DNA from: Homalodisca vitripennis
Lineage: Eukaryota; Arthropoda; Insecta; Hemiptera; Cicadellidae
Reading direction: 5' to 3'
DNA length: 64,000 nt
NCBI RefSeq assembly: GCF_021130785.1
Contig: NW_025776790.1
Coordinates: 50,584-114,583, forward strand
Numbering within the stretch: position 1 is the stretch's first letter; each line of letters begins with the position of its first letter. Positions 20,561 to 30,945 of the stretch are shown one piece after another. Made by a program: the position numbers and the translations under genes. The notes beneath the pieces were generated by a model. The model was given only the letters and a program-made list of their open reading frames with translations, was not told the origin of the DNA and made no database searches.

Positions 20561-21030
20561 CAGTTAAGCTACCTTTTGGTGGAAGGCAGTTTACACTTGG
20601 CTAAAGATTAAGAAGTGTAAAGTGGTGAACAGCTAACAGCACACCACAAATGTGTGTATTGAAGACCAATTACACAACCGTACACGCCACAACATACAGT
20701 ACAATATGGTAGCTTCCTGGATTCGCATTGCAATCCTAATGGTGTGATTCACTTTGCAATCCAATTGGTTGAACATGGTCACATAATGAAGCCTGGAACT
20801 CCAACATCGCTTTTGTGCACTAAAACTTCAATAGTCAATAGTAATCATTTTATAAATGTATTACTTGTATTAAGACATTAATAATAGTCATATCGCTACA
20901 ATATTTCTTTGAGCAATTTATAAACGAGATGTAAGTAACGAAAAATAAACCAAAAAGTAATTGGTAAATACGTGAGATTTCATCAATGCAAATTAACTAT
21001 AAAATCATTATGGTCAATAATTTTGTTTCT
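20561..21030. other. non-coding stretch
   Basis: Moderately balanced base composition at 20580-20820 may be further Penelope remnant or part of another repeat; I found no supportable reading frame. Confidence 0.4.
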
Positions 21031-21033
21031 TAG

Positions 21034-21516
21034 TTAGTCTTTCTTGGAGCATTGGTAATAAAATCAATTACTCAGCAGGGATCAATTATGGCTGATTTTA
21101 CCTTCCAGTTGAACCTACCACTAGGCACAGCAAAAACCGATGTGTCAATTAAATCTGGGCAACCCTATGGACGTCCAGGAGCGGCATATCACGAACCGCA
21201 AATGTCGAGATTCTGGGGTGCAAGGGCAATTCGATAGGTCTAGTCTACTGCGGGATATGACTGTTGGAGTTTGGTGGGTTTCATCCCCTAACTATCCGAG
21301 GTTCTTGCAGCCTACTTTGCCAACCCTGCCTACTTTGACTGGAGAGTCTGGTTCAGAGCTGGCCTCCCCTTCTTCCAGGGGGGCATGACTTTAAGATTAG
21401 GGCCCTAATTCTTTCTCATGGATCTCAAAAGGAGGCGGCCCCTACCTTCTAACCTTAAATTTACTGAATATCCTATCACTCCGGAAGTAGCGCTAAGGTT
21501 CTTAAAGGACTAAGTG
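21034..21516 (+). pseudogene. unidentified degraded open frame of about 160 codons
   Basis: One frame (codons starting at positions like 21088) reads as a coherent protein through four in-frame stops, at 21235, 21241, in the CCCTAACTA near 21283, and near 21404. A plausible start is the ATG at 21088 (MADFTFQLNLPLGTAK). Later segments include YGRPGAAYHEPQMSRFWGAR, YFANPAYFDWRVWFRAGLPF and LKFTEYPITPEVALRFL. The composition, rich in aromatic residues, glycine and proline, is not what AT-rich junk gives, and the block is GC-rich compared with its flanks. I do not recognise the family. A capsid-like or gag-like remnant of a virus or element is possible but only a guess. No terminal repeats were found. 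Confidence 0.4.
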
Positions 21517-22289
21517 CAATTTCAAAACTTCTTGTCCTAAGAGAACAAAAGAAAATAATAAATAAAACATAATAAAACAAAAGAAATTATTTCAATATCA
21601 GTTCCAACATACTTTAGTGCACGAGTTCTGGATGTAATCGAATTTAAGATTTGAAACAAGCTCCATAAGGAGACCTTAAGATAAGATCGATTATTTAACT
21701 TGGTGGAAGTGGTAAGAGATTTTATTTTATGAACTAAATAATATAAAAATGAGATAAAGTTTCAATCTAACATTAATTAGTCCATTCGAAGTTATTTGGA
21801 AGTTATTCTATTTCATCACATATTACCAAGATACCTGATCATTTATAAACACATACAGCATACTCAAAAAGACTTTACTGTTTATAAAATATATTACAAC
21901 TTGAAAGTTATGATTAAAATAATAATGTTAAAGTTTAAATTTTAAAGTTATATTATGTTAAATATAAATCAAAGTTAACACGTACACTCATGTAATATGT
22001 ACGCAATAAAATAAAATGAATCATTCCTAACGTATTTCGTTAATACGAGAATGCTCATTCTAAACCTTAATTATATGCTTTAAATATATAAATCGAACCA
22101 AAAATTGTTCTTTGTGCAAAATATGTGCAATGTATATGAACTAAAAAGACATTAGATTCGTGTGATTTTCGCCGAAATGCCTAGTTTGGTCAGTTTGGTC
22201 AACTGATATGAATAATCAGTTGAAGTAGGTATGACCAAGGTTCAATATCAAAACTAGCTCATACGCTTATATAAATATTATCGTTGTAG

Positions 22290-22334
<45 letters not shown>

Positions 22335-25300
22335 AGTGTGTGTGTGTCTATCAATTTTTATTAAACTTTTACGAGTAATACTAATTAAAAGCATTATATT
22401 AATAGATAAGGGTTTTAAGATATACGAAAACTGGGTGTTTTAACATTTTTTTTAAATATTGTAACATAATATAATATGTTTTTCATACTAATAGCTGTTC
22501 TGGAGACATATGCATTCTCACATGGTATTTTTCCAATACAAATACCTAATAATTAGAATCAAGAAATAGTGTGCATTCTTCCTTTATATTTTAAATCTGT
22601 ATAGTCTGTTTTCACCCCCAATATACTCAATTGGATAGACCACGCTATCATAGAGTCATTACTTTAATCAGCTATGAATTACTACCAAGTAAGTAACAGG
22701 TGGCTTGGATACCTTGTTTTATATATAAGCAAGATAAAATTACGCCACCCGACATGTCACGTAACCTGCTTCGTTAAGGTTGTATGCAAAATTTTTATCT
22801 TTTTAGATCACTTCATTATCTAGATGCCTCTGGACATACTAATTTACAGAAAATACATTTTTACAACGTCCCGTTAAACAAATGAGAAATTGTGTTAGTC
22901 TAGTGTGCAACACTCATCAATGATGCTCAACTAAATTCCATGGTTGGATGTACACAATCTCATAACACCTTCTTGTCTATGTAGAAATGAAGATTCATCC
23001 AACATTCAAATGAAGTTTTATCCAACATTCTAAGTGCACAGATGAAATATTTTTCTAGATATCTAGGCAAATTAAATAATCAAATTTTTTCTGTAAGTTA
23101 CGTTTTACAGCAGTGTTCATATTAATGTACAGGTAAGCTAGAGTAGGGACTACAACGTAATAATGTGCTGACGTCAGATATTGTCACCTAGTTTTAACAA
23201 TGGCTTCGGTCTATAGATCGACGTGATATCAAGTACACAGATACACAGTTACACAGACACACATACAGACATACAGAATGACATTTTTCCAGCCCCACGA
23301 GTGATAGGCATTAGTAACGCTCAGCTAGTAATATTATTGTTGTTCTATAATCGATCATTCCTTTAAAAATTCGTATAGCTTGTTTTGCACGTTGTCTTGT
23401 CCTTTTATTTGGTTAGGTATGGAGACCAAATACGCATGATGAATCTAAGATAGACTTGTAATATATTGTGTTTAGTATTTTTTAAACAAATTCTATTACT
23501 AAAAAAATATAAAAATGCCACACATACAAACGTACCGCGTTATAGGTGGCTCAGGAAGACGTATTGATGAAACGAGTTGAAAAATTATAAAATAATTCTA
23601 TAATATAATAAATTTTAGCATTAAAAATATTATTTTTTACAATTTTGTACTACTTGTTCTATTTATACATTATAACCTATCTTGAAACCATATAATAAAT
23701 GGTAAATAAGTCTATAACATCTGAATACCAACTTAAAACTTTAAGAGTATTGACAGTAATCTATAGCAGGCCCGTTCATAGCAGCTGGTAATAATCAAAG
23801 TTTGAAGTTTTCTTCAAATATTTACATTACAAAAAGTTATGTCATTGAGCAAGATTGCCCTTCGTAACTTTAAAATAAGCCAATTTATATTTCTTATAAA
23901 TTAATTAGTCTAAATTCCTAAAATATATAATTGAAAAGGTTGTATACCCTCTTTCAATAGGAATTCTGGGGTGAAAGTTAATTTTAAATACTCAAAATTA
24001 TTGGTTTAAAAACTTATATTTAACACACGACAACGTTTCATATCTTTTTCATGAACTGGATCAGTAACTACATTTGTTTTAAAGTGTACAGTGATTTTTC
24101 ATTTATCGTATTTACCATGCGCTATAGGAAATTTGAAAAGAAATAGATTACGCAGAACCAACGGAACAGAAATAACTTTAGATACGTAAGTTTTTAGCTG
24201 CTGTTAAAAACATTATGTTTTTGCCCACAAGCTGACATTTAAATTAAACAATTACATGCTAATTGTAAACTATACGGGTTTATAGATATAGTAACCTATA
24301 TAGGATAATTCCGTCTTTAAGAATAGAAACTAAAACAATTATCTATTATTCTTTGTTCATAAAAAGATTTTTTTAATGAATGATTTGTTTGGAACTGTTA
24401 CTGCTTGGCACTAAGAAAAAACTATTTCTGGCAAGTAAAGTTAATTAAAAACTTGTTTTGGTATATTTCAAACGCTTTGTATTTTGTCGATATTTACGGT
24501 AAATAAAGTACAAAGTTGGTTGTAAGAAGAAAGAGGATTCACTCGCTCAACGGAAGTGTAGCGGAAAATAGACTTTATAAAAGATATACTGTTCTTCTTG
24601 ACGGTAAATTCTTGTTGATATTGTGTCTACCGGAGAATATTTTACTTTTAGAATTTTTTAATCTGAGATACAAGTATCTTATAACAACAACATAGTTGTG
24701 ATTTCCAATCAAAGGTACCTTTTATTTAATTTAACCGATGAATAGAGATATGTAATACTACAGTAAAACTCATAAAAAATTGTTTTCTATGACAGTATTC
24801 AATTTAAACATTATGTTTTAAACTTAATTACACGTTACGCTAAAATATAAGAAAATTAAGACTGAATGTTTATACCCAAAATATTTTTTTTTTTACACTA
24901 ATATAAAAATTCAAATTAAAAGGAAAATTTATTACTAAAACACGTGAAATAGTACAATCTGTGTTGTGATATAAATATAACAGCAGGTTTATTTAAAATG
25001 TGCTCTTTGCAGTAACAGTATTTCATTAGTTTTACTAATGTGAGCTGGAATAAAGGGATTCCATCTCTAGTCCTCTCAGCTCACCGTTCTTTCCTTTAGG
25101 TAAGTCTCTGCAGCCTCTTAATTTCGTGTAATACTCACTGTTTGTTAATTATTCCTTAGAGAAGAATTCAAAGATTGAACGCATAATTTTTTGTTATACA
25201 TATTATTATTTTATTACTATTTGTAGATGGTTTTGATGAATAATAGAATTTTGTACATGTTCCATCATTATAATTACGTTGCAAAATGTGAACATGAGTT

Positions 25301-25849
25301 TTGAGGACTCAAATAAGCTCTTTTCTTCACTAATCAATCTCCCTAATACGTGAAAGAGCCAACATTTGTAAACTCCCTACCTTGTTTGCAAATGCATACA
25401 CATAACCTTCAGACCAAACCTTCTTATTTTCTTTGATTCGGAGGACCCAAAAAGATACCACTGATACTTTCATCACTGTTCCACATTCGCTGGTCTGTTA
25501 TGAAATGAGTTTTTTGTGTCTCGGTTTCTGCGCAGTGACCATTTTATTTTTTTCAGAACTTTATGCTGTTTGTCTAACAGTTAGATATCACATTAAGTCT
25601 TGTGTGGCAGCCCATTGACACAATAATTAGCTTCTAGTTTAGTTGTGTATTAGGGTGTCTTTTACAATATATATCAGTCATCGAAATGTAATATTACTTT
25701 ACGTAACCTATAATGATGGTAATTTCAGCAATCCTATTATGTTATTAGTTTTCAGCTACCTGAGCTTGTTTCTACATCTTCACCAAGACTACCTTATCAT
25801 TTAAAAATGGCTTCCGGTGAGTGTTATTGAATGCTATTACTCAGGATTC
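21517..25849. other. AT-rich non-coding stretch
   Basis: I see no gene. It contains a (TA)n tract at about 22297-22331 and, near 23215-23330, a segment rich in CAGATACACAG/GACATACAG that resembles the 3' part of an RTE-like LINE or SINE, without clear ends. A short plus-strand frame at 25433-25618 shows no family features. Confidence 0.45.
22297..22331. repeat. (TA)n microsatellite
   Basis: About 35 bases of TA dinucleotide, followed shortly by a small GTGTGTGTGT run. Confidence 0.95.
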
Positions 25850-25853
25850 TGTC
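25850..25853. repeat. target-site duplication (TGTC) of the endogenous retrovirus, left
   Basis: TGTC just outside the LTR at 25854 is repeated just outside the other LTR at 35684-35687. Confidence 0.9.
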
Positions 25854-26320
25854 TGTAACGCGAACCGATTTGGGGATTAATTGGTATCCGCTGCCACCAC
25901 CGGATGATTCCGGAAAAAGAAATAAAGTTTGTGCAACAACGTTTGAATTTTTAAAAACACTGTTTATTAAAGATTAATTTATAGAAATCACACAATTTAC
26001 ATTGGTTAAAAAGGGGAGAGCACTTCTGAATGATATAAAGTATTGAATTACATTATTGAAAGAATTTAGAAAATTTTATAATAGGGTAACAGAGAGTTAC
26101 ATGTCTACGAGTCTGAGGCCTGAACTAGACTAGCTTCCCAGCACACGCAGGTGCTGACTCTGCATTGTCAGCAGTCTTACTGCTGACCTCCTCAACAGTG
26201 CTGTACACTTTACAATTATTATGTCTTTAGTTAAATTTTACTAAATGAATGAAATTTGTATATAACCAAATAAAGCATAATTTCTTGAATTATTGTTAAT
26301 ATTGGGTTCGGGTCGTTACA
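25854..26320 (-). repeat. 3' LTR of the endogenous retrovirus
   Basis: 467 bp, with TGTAACG at one end and CGTTACA at the other. Against the 5' LTR it has one extra A near its plus-strand start (GCGAACCG versus GCGACCG), one C/A difference near 26052, and one T/C difference near 26089. On the minus strand it holds an early ATGCTTTATTTGG stretch; the exact U3/R/U5 borders cannot be set by eye. Confidence 0.95.
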
Positions 26321-26334
26321 TCACCCTCTCCTCT
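26321..26334 (-). promoter_or_regulatory. polypurine tract of the endogenous retrovirus
   Basis: On the minus strand AGAGGAGAGGGTGA directly abuts the 3' LTR, as expected for the primer of plus-strand DNA synthesis. Confidence 0.8.
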
Positions 26335-26587
26335 GGAAAAGATGTGTCATAGGATTAAAGTGATGGCACATCTTGAATCTATTACATTTGTATATTAATG
26401 ACTTATTTGATACTTTAAAATGTTTTTTTTTTTTCTTTGAAGTGTTCTCCAAATTATTAATACATATTTCTAATCTAAGTTTACATAACCATGATACTAT
26501 TAAGATTTAGGATTATTACTAATATACAATATTTCTTTTCAGAGTCACAAGCCGGTCAGAGTCTTTTGATTTGTCACTTTAAAGATT

Positions 26588-28543
26588 TTAAAAATTTTCA
26601 CGTATTTTTTTCACTACGTAATCATGAGGGGGGGGGGTCATCCGAACAAAGGAGGCTTCGTGGATGATCTCTGCTAATGGAGTTCCTTCCTCCACCCTCA
26701 CCGTCAGTTGGCTCTGGTCTGGGCCGCTTGTGCTCTGAGTTTGTCTTTGCTGTCGACTGGTCGTGCAAAGGCGTCTTATTCTCCTATGACATATAAAAAC
26801 TACGAGCAGTACACAATTTAAACTTACAACTACATACATGACAATAAAATTATAATTCTTATTTACATTAATGACGACAGGTTTGTTTACATTATATCCT
26901 TGTAATAATGAATTTAGTCCTATTTCTATATGGTCATCAATTAGATTCTTTTTTATATCTTTTAGCGTTTTAAAAGTTAAGTTATTGTTTAATAATATAA
27001 GAGCGGTTTCATTGGGCTGCAATATATTTATTTTCGGTATATGAAGGTGCGTAATATTTCTTTTATAAACTATATTCCCTCTGATTCTTGAAAATATCTT
27101 ACCACTTTTCCCAAAAATATCACACCTTGATATCTGTTTTATGATACCTGAGGTGTTAACAACAACTTCTAAATAATCTTTTACAATGTCTGTTTTAATT
27201 ACAGATGTATCATCTTCAATATTTCTAAAACAATTTAATATTACTTTGTAGGGTTCTGCAACACTATAAATCCAGTCATTACCATTTTGTAACCAAAACG
27301 GTGAATTTACATTCTGAGTTAGAACTCTGTTACACTTTTGAGTTACAGAACTTAATCCCATAAACAGTGAATAGATGCAACCATCGACTGTATGGTGTAA
27401 TACACTTATTGAATTTGGACAAATTTTAACATAACTGTGCCTACATTGAACATATTCATCTGAGGTGAGAGGTACATAGTACTGCCTATCTTTAGATATC
27501 AACAAGTAATCGTGTTCAATTTTCCAAACTAACCAATGTCTTAACCTAGGTTGATAAAGTGGTATCACTTCGATTTTATAGGTTTCAAATTGTCTATCAA
27601 TTGAGCTTAATGGTACTGTAACAATCAATCTTATGCTAGCTGGGTTAGCTAATGTTTGTGCTGTACAAAGATCGTAATACAAAAATATATCTTCATCATT
27701 TACAGGAACAATTAGTTTCAAATGAGATGGTATAATCTTTTCAATTTTATTCAAAACTTTTGTAAAATCATGTGGATTTAGTAATTTACTGCTTATCTTA
27801 CCAGTGTATATAAGTTCTAATGCTTGCCTAAACTCTACTACTCTTAACTTAGCTTCATCAACAGTTTGACCTAAATGTCTTAACATTGTTGTAATTGCCA
27901 TATGTTTTGCTAAGGACTGATGCATCATTATATTCTGTTCATTGAAGTTTGTTAATGATGTTATTAACCTGTCGTTGGCTGTAGATAACTTAATCATTAT
28001 CTCATGAATAGCTTTAGTGTTACTTACAATTCTAGAATTAATATCTTTCATCAAAGTTATTTGTGTATGACGCGAACTAACAACTGTACCACTTATTAAT
28101 TTTAGTTCGCCTACCTTGGTATTTACATGTTCTAAATCTTCACTAGTCGGTACACCAAATAACCACTTTAATGCATAACCTCCTGCATTTATAAGTCCAC
28201 GCTTATTTCTAGAATGTCCTACAGGTGGCAAAAGTTTTAATAAGTCAGTTATATCACTCTCATATTGTTCGATTCCTTCCTTCACTCTTATATATTCAAA
28301 CTCGAAGTCTTCATCCCAGACGTTCACACTGATATTTTTAAACTGTTCTAATTCTACGCATCTTTCTTTTAATGGTATCAGTTCATCAAGGATTTCCACT
28401 AGATCAAAGTCTAAAACGATTCTCCATTCATCTCCGGATATTACAGAGTCTTCTAGCTTCCTAAACACAACTCCTTGGCTCATTTCAGCTGCTTTGACCA
28501 TCGTAACAATCATTAGTCCTGTAACAAAGGTTATACTTGACAT
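26588..28543 (-). CDS. env: envelope fusion protein (baculovirus F-like), uninterrupted
   Basis: The frame has 651 codons from the ATG at 28543. The first 18 or so residues are hydrophobic, as in a signal peptide. A furin-type site, RNKR, lies at residues 112-115, followed by GLINAGGYALKWLFG, the glycine-rich start of a fusion-peptide region found in baculovirus F proteins and errantivirus Env. A heptad-like region follows. One membrane segment lies near residues 564-585, before a basic cytoplasmic tail of about 65 residues. A GGGGGGG run on the plus strand near 26630 encodes prolines in the tail. The ATG follows directly after a TTATAG, so a spliced env mRNA could use it as acceptor; such splicing is known in gypsy of Drosophila and is inferred here. 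It is the only uninterrupted major gene of the provirus. Confidence 0.93.
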   Translation of the reverse strand: MSSITFVTGLMIVTMVKAAEMSQGVVFRKLEDSVISGDEWRIVLDFDLVEILDELIPLKERCVELEQFKNISVNVWDEDFEFEYIRVKEGIEQYESDITDLLKLLPPVGHSRNKRGLINAGGYALKWLFGVPTSEDLEHVNTKVGELKLISGTVVSSRHTQITLMKDINSRIVSNTKAIHEIMIKLSTANDRLITSLTNFNEQNIMMHQSLAKHMAITTMLRHLGQTVDEAKLRVVEFRQALELIYTGKISSKLLNPHDFTKVLNKIEKIIPSHLKLIVPVNDEDIFLYYDLCTAQTLANPASIRLIVTVPLSSIDRQFETYKIEVIPLYQPRLRHWLVWKIEHDYLLISKDRQYYVPLTSDEYVQCRHSYVKICPNSISVLHHTVDGCIYSLFMGLSSVTQKCNRVLTQNVNSPFWLQNGNDWIYSVAEPYKVILNCFRNIEDDTSVIKTDIVKDYLEVVVNTSGIIKQISRCDIFGKSGKIFSRIRGNIVYKRNITHLHIPKINILQPNETALILLNNNLTFKTLKDIKKNLIDDHIEIGLNSLLQGYNVNKPVVINVNKNYNFIVMYVVVSLNCVLLVVFICHRRIRRLCTTSRQQRQTQSTSGPDQSQLTVRVEEGTPLAEIIHEASFVRMTPPPHDYVVKKIRENF

Positions 28544-28985
28544 CTATAATCTAACCTATCATTTATGTTATGCATATTCAACGTTGTTTAACTAACTTCT
28601 CCTTATTGTAATATAACACAATTGATCTTCTTAAAGTAACATCGATTTATCCTTTCACTTCTTACAACTTTTTTTCTTCTGGCCTTCTGTATTAGTACTC
28701 TCAGTAATCTCATGTGCTTGTGTGGATATACTCAGACAATTTTTAATCTTCAGGGTAGGCCTACCTTTTTTTGTTTTCTCTCACACAACATTCAAACTCA
28801 TTCAGCAACATTCGTTTCACATTTTCTCTTCTGTCAAACTGATCATTTTCACTTCATTCGCTACTGAGTTGTAATCCTACAAGATGAAATTTCGAGAATA
28901 CACAACAACTTCGGCTTTTTCTTACTTCTCTCATGATATAACACTTTACTTCTACATTATTATAGTACAACTTGTATGCTTCTAT

Positions 28986-30881
28986 TTACAACTCAACTTC
29001 ATAGTCTTCCAGTCTGGATGGCTTCCTCCTTTCCCTGACTGGTCTTTCATTGTTTCCTTCTTGGGCAGGTTGTAATCCACTCGGTCCGGCTTGCTCTGCT
29101 GCTTGGCTTGGTACTGTTGGATCTTCAACCTCCTCTTCTGCATCACTTGCTTCTTCTTCGAGGCTTACTCCTCTTCTTGCTTCCTTGCTAGGAACTTCTA
29201 GTGCTCGTTCATTGTCATTCCCATGGAATTCTTCTACGCTGTCTTCGTTTTCTTCTTCTTTGTTTTTCAGTTCAAATACTGGCTTGATTCTATTCACGTG
29301 CACTTTGACGTTTTTCCCTCTTATCCTTAAAATTACATTTAACTCAGATACGATTTCTACTATTTTGTATGGACCTTTCCATAACTGTGAGAGTTTTTTA
29401 ACTCTGCCCTTTTTTATGTGTGGTACATGCAGGTACACTAACTGTCCGACATAATACTCACTTTCTTTCGACTTCTTGTCGTAATGCTTCTTTTGAGCTT
29501 TCCTTGCCTTTTCCTGGCAGTGTTTCGATATTTCTTGAATCTCTTTTAATCTGGTTCGTAGATCTTCCACGTAATCTGAGTAGACATCTGTGTCCTCAGT
29601 TATAGTGAGATCTGCTTCTAAGGGTGTTTCCATCTTCTTTCCGTACACCATTTCAAAAGGGGTGTACCCTGTACACTCGTGTTCTTGGCTGTTGTATGCC
29701 ATGTTGATCATAGGTAACAGTTCGTCCCAGTCTGACTGGTTTTTGTTGACAAAGTGGCTCAGCATTTTAGGGATGGTTCGGTGTACTCTCTCTGTCCGTC
29801 CGTTACTCATAGGGTGGTAAGCAGTCGTCTGTAATTTTTTTATTTTCAGTAGTTTGCAAACATTCTGAATCAGTTCTGATGTGAAATTCTTCCCTTGGTC
29901 TGTAATTAATTCTTTTGGTACTCCGATTGACGTTATAACTTTCTGAACAAATGCTCGTGCTATGGTTTCAGCGGTTTGATCTGGTAATGCTATAAATATT
30001 CCTAATCTTGTGAAATAGTCGATAACAGTTAATATGTACTTGTTATTTGATCTAGTTAACGGTAAGGGACCTACTATGTCGCATGCTAATCTATAACCAA
30101 ATTCACTCACTTCTTGAAACTTCCCTAATGGTGCTTTTGATTTTCCATAATGTGTTCGTCTGTGGCATGAGTCACATGATCGTACGAATGCTGTTACATC
30201 TGCTCTCATTTTTGGCCAGTAAAATTTGTCTTGAATTCTTAATATGGTCTTCTTTATTCCTCCATGTCCACTCGTTGGCAAATCATGATGTAGTCGTATT
30301 ACTTTCTCTCTCAATTCTCTTGGTATTACAATTAATTTTTCATCTTCTTTCTTGAAGTACACTACTCCTTGGGGACTTGTTTTGAAATGTTCATGCATTT
30401 TCAGTTTTTGACATTCTTTATCTTTCTTTTGAGCTGCTTTAATCGCGTCTATATCTAATAAAGGTAACTTTTCACACTCATTTTTGTATACTACTCTACT
30501 TAGACAATCTGCATTTTTGTTTTTCACACCGGGTTTGTGGTAAACTTTGTAATCATACTCAGCTAATTTCAAAGCCCATCTTGTTAATCTACTTGAAGGA
30601 TCTTTTAATGATAGTAACCATTTGATTGCACTGTGATCTGTGTAAAGAGAAAAGGATCTTCCATAAAGGTAACATCTGAAGTACTTAACTGCCCAAACTA
30701 CAGCTAATAACTCTCTCTCGGTTACACTGTAGTTCTGTTCTGCGGAATTCAACTGTCTTGATGCATACGCTATAGGATGTTCTACACCGTTTATTTCTTG
30801 TCCTAGCACTGCACCAATCGCTACGTTGCTGGCATCTGTGCTAAGAATGAAAGATTTTGAAAAATCTGGGTAGATTAACAA
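28986..30881 (-). CDS. pol: retroviral pol, second part: RNase H and integrase
   Basis: The 631-codon frame starts within RNase H: FILSTDASNVAIGAVLG with D16, E57 in TERELL, D82 in YTDHSA and D125 in NADCLSR. The integrase follows: an H-H-C-C zinc module with LHHDLPTSGHGG near residue 198 and CDSC at 236-239, then the catalytic core with D268 (ACDIVGPL), D328 (ITDQGKNF) and E364 (NGRTERVHR), which gives D,D-35-E spacing. A GPY-type module (WKGPYKIVE) and an acidic, glutamate-rich tail end the protein. No chromodomain is seen. All catalytic residues of RNase H and integrase are present. The frame is separated from the RT part by two lesions just upstream. Confidence 0.93.
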   Translation of the reverse strand: MLIYPDFSKSFILSTDASNVAIGAVLGQEINGVEHPIAYASRQLNSAEQNYSVTERELLAVVWAVKYFRCYLYGRSFSLYTDHSAIKWLLSLKDPSSRLTRWALKLAEYDYKVYHKPGVKNKNADCLSRVVYKNECEKLPLLDIDAIKAAQKKDKECQKLKMHEHFKTSPQGVVYFKKEDEKLIVIPRELREKVIRLHHDLPTSGHGGIKKTILRIQDKFYWPKMRADVTAFVRSCDSCHRRTHYGKSKAPLGKFQEVSEFGYRLACDIVGPLPLTRSNNKYILTVIDYFTRLGIFIALPDQTAETIARAFVQKVITSIGVPKELITDQGKNFTSELIQNVCKLLKIKKLQTTAYHPMSNGRTERVHRTIPKMLSHFVNKNQSDWDELLPMINMAYNSQEHECTGYTPFEMVYGKKMETPLEADLTITEDTDVYSDYVEDLRTRLKEIQEISKHCQEKARKAQKKHYDKKSKESEYYVGQLVYLHVPHIKKGRVKKLSQLWKGPYKIVEIVSELNVILRIRGKNVKVHVNRIKPVFELKNKEEENEDSVEEFHGNDNERALEVPSKEARRGVSLEEEASDAEEEVEDPTVPSQAAEQAGPSGLQPAQEGNNERPVRERRKPSRLEDYEVEL

Positions 30882-30945
30882 GGGTTCAGTGGTTAGTTTT
30901 TCTTTTATTTTTTTGAAAGCTGTCTCACAATCTGGTGTCTAATTA
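30882..30945 (-). other. pol lesion: frameshift plus nonsense codon
   Basis: Between the RT and RNase H pieces the frame changes at an A-run, and a TAG follows a few codons on in the downstream frame, at a place where relatives often have tryptophan. Both would have to be absent for Pol to be read through. The frameshift is next to a homopolymer, so a sequence error is possible for that part. Confidence 0.8.

Noticed and set aside
23215..23330. A defined LINE or SINE 3' end (CAGATACACAG...)
   Set aside because: Suggestive composition only; no tail, duplication or coding part could be tied to it.
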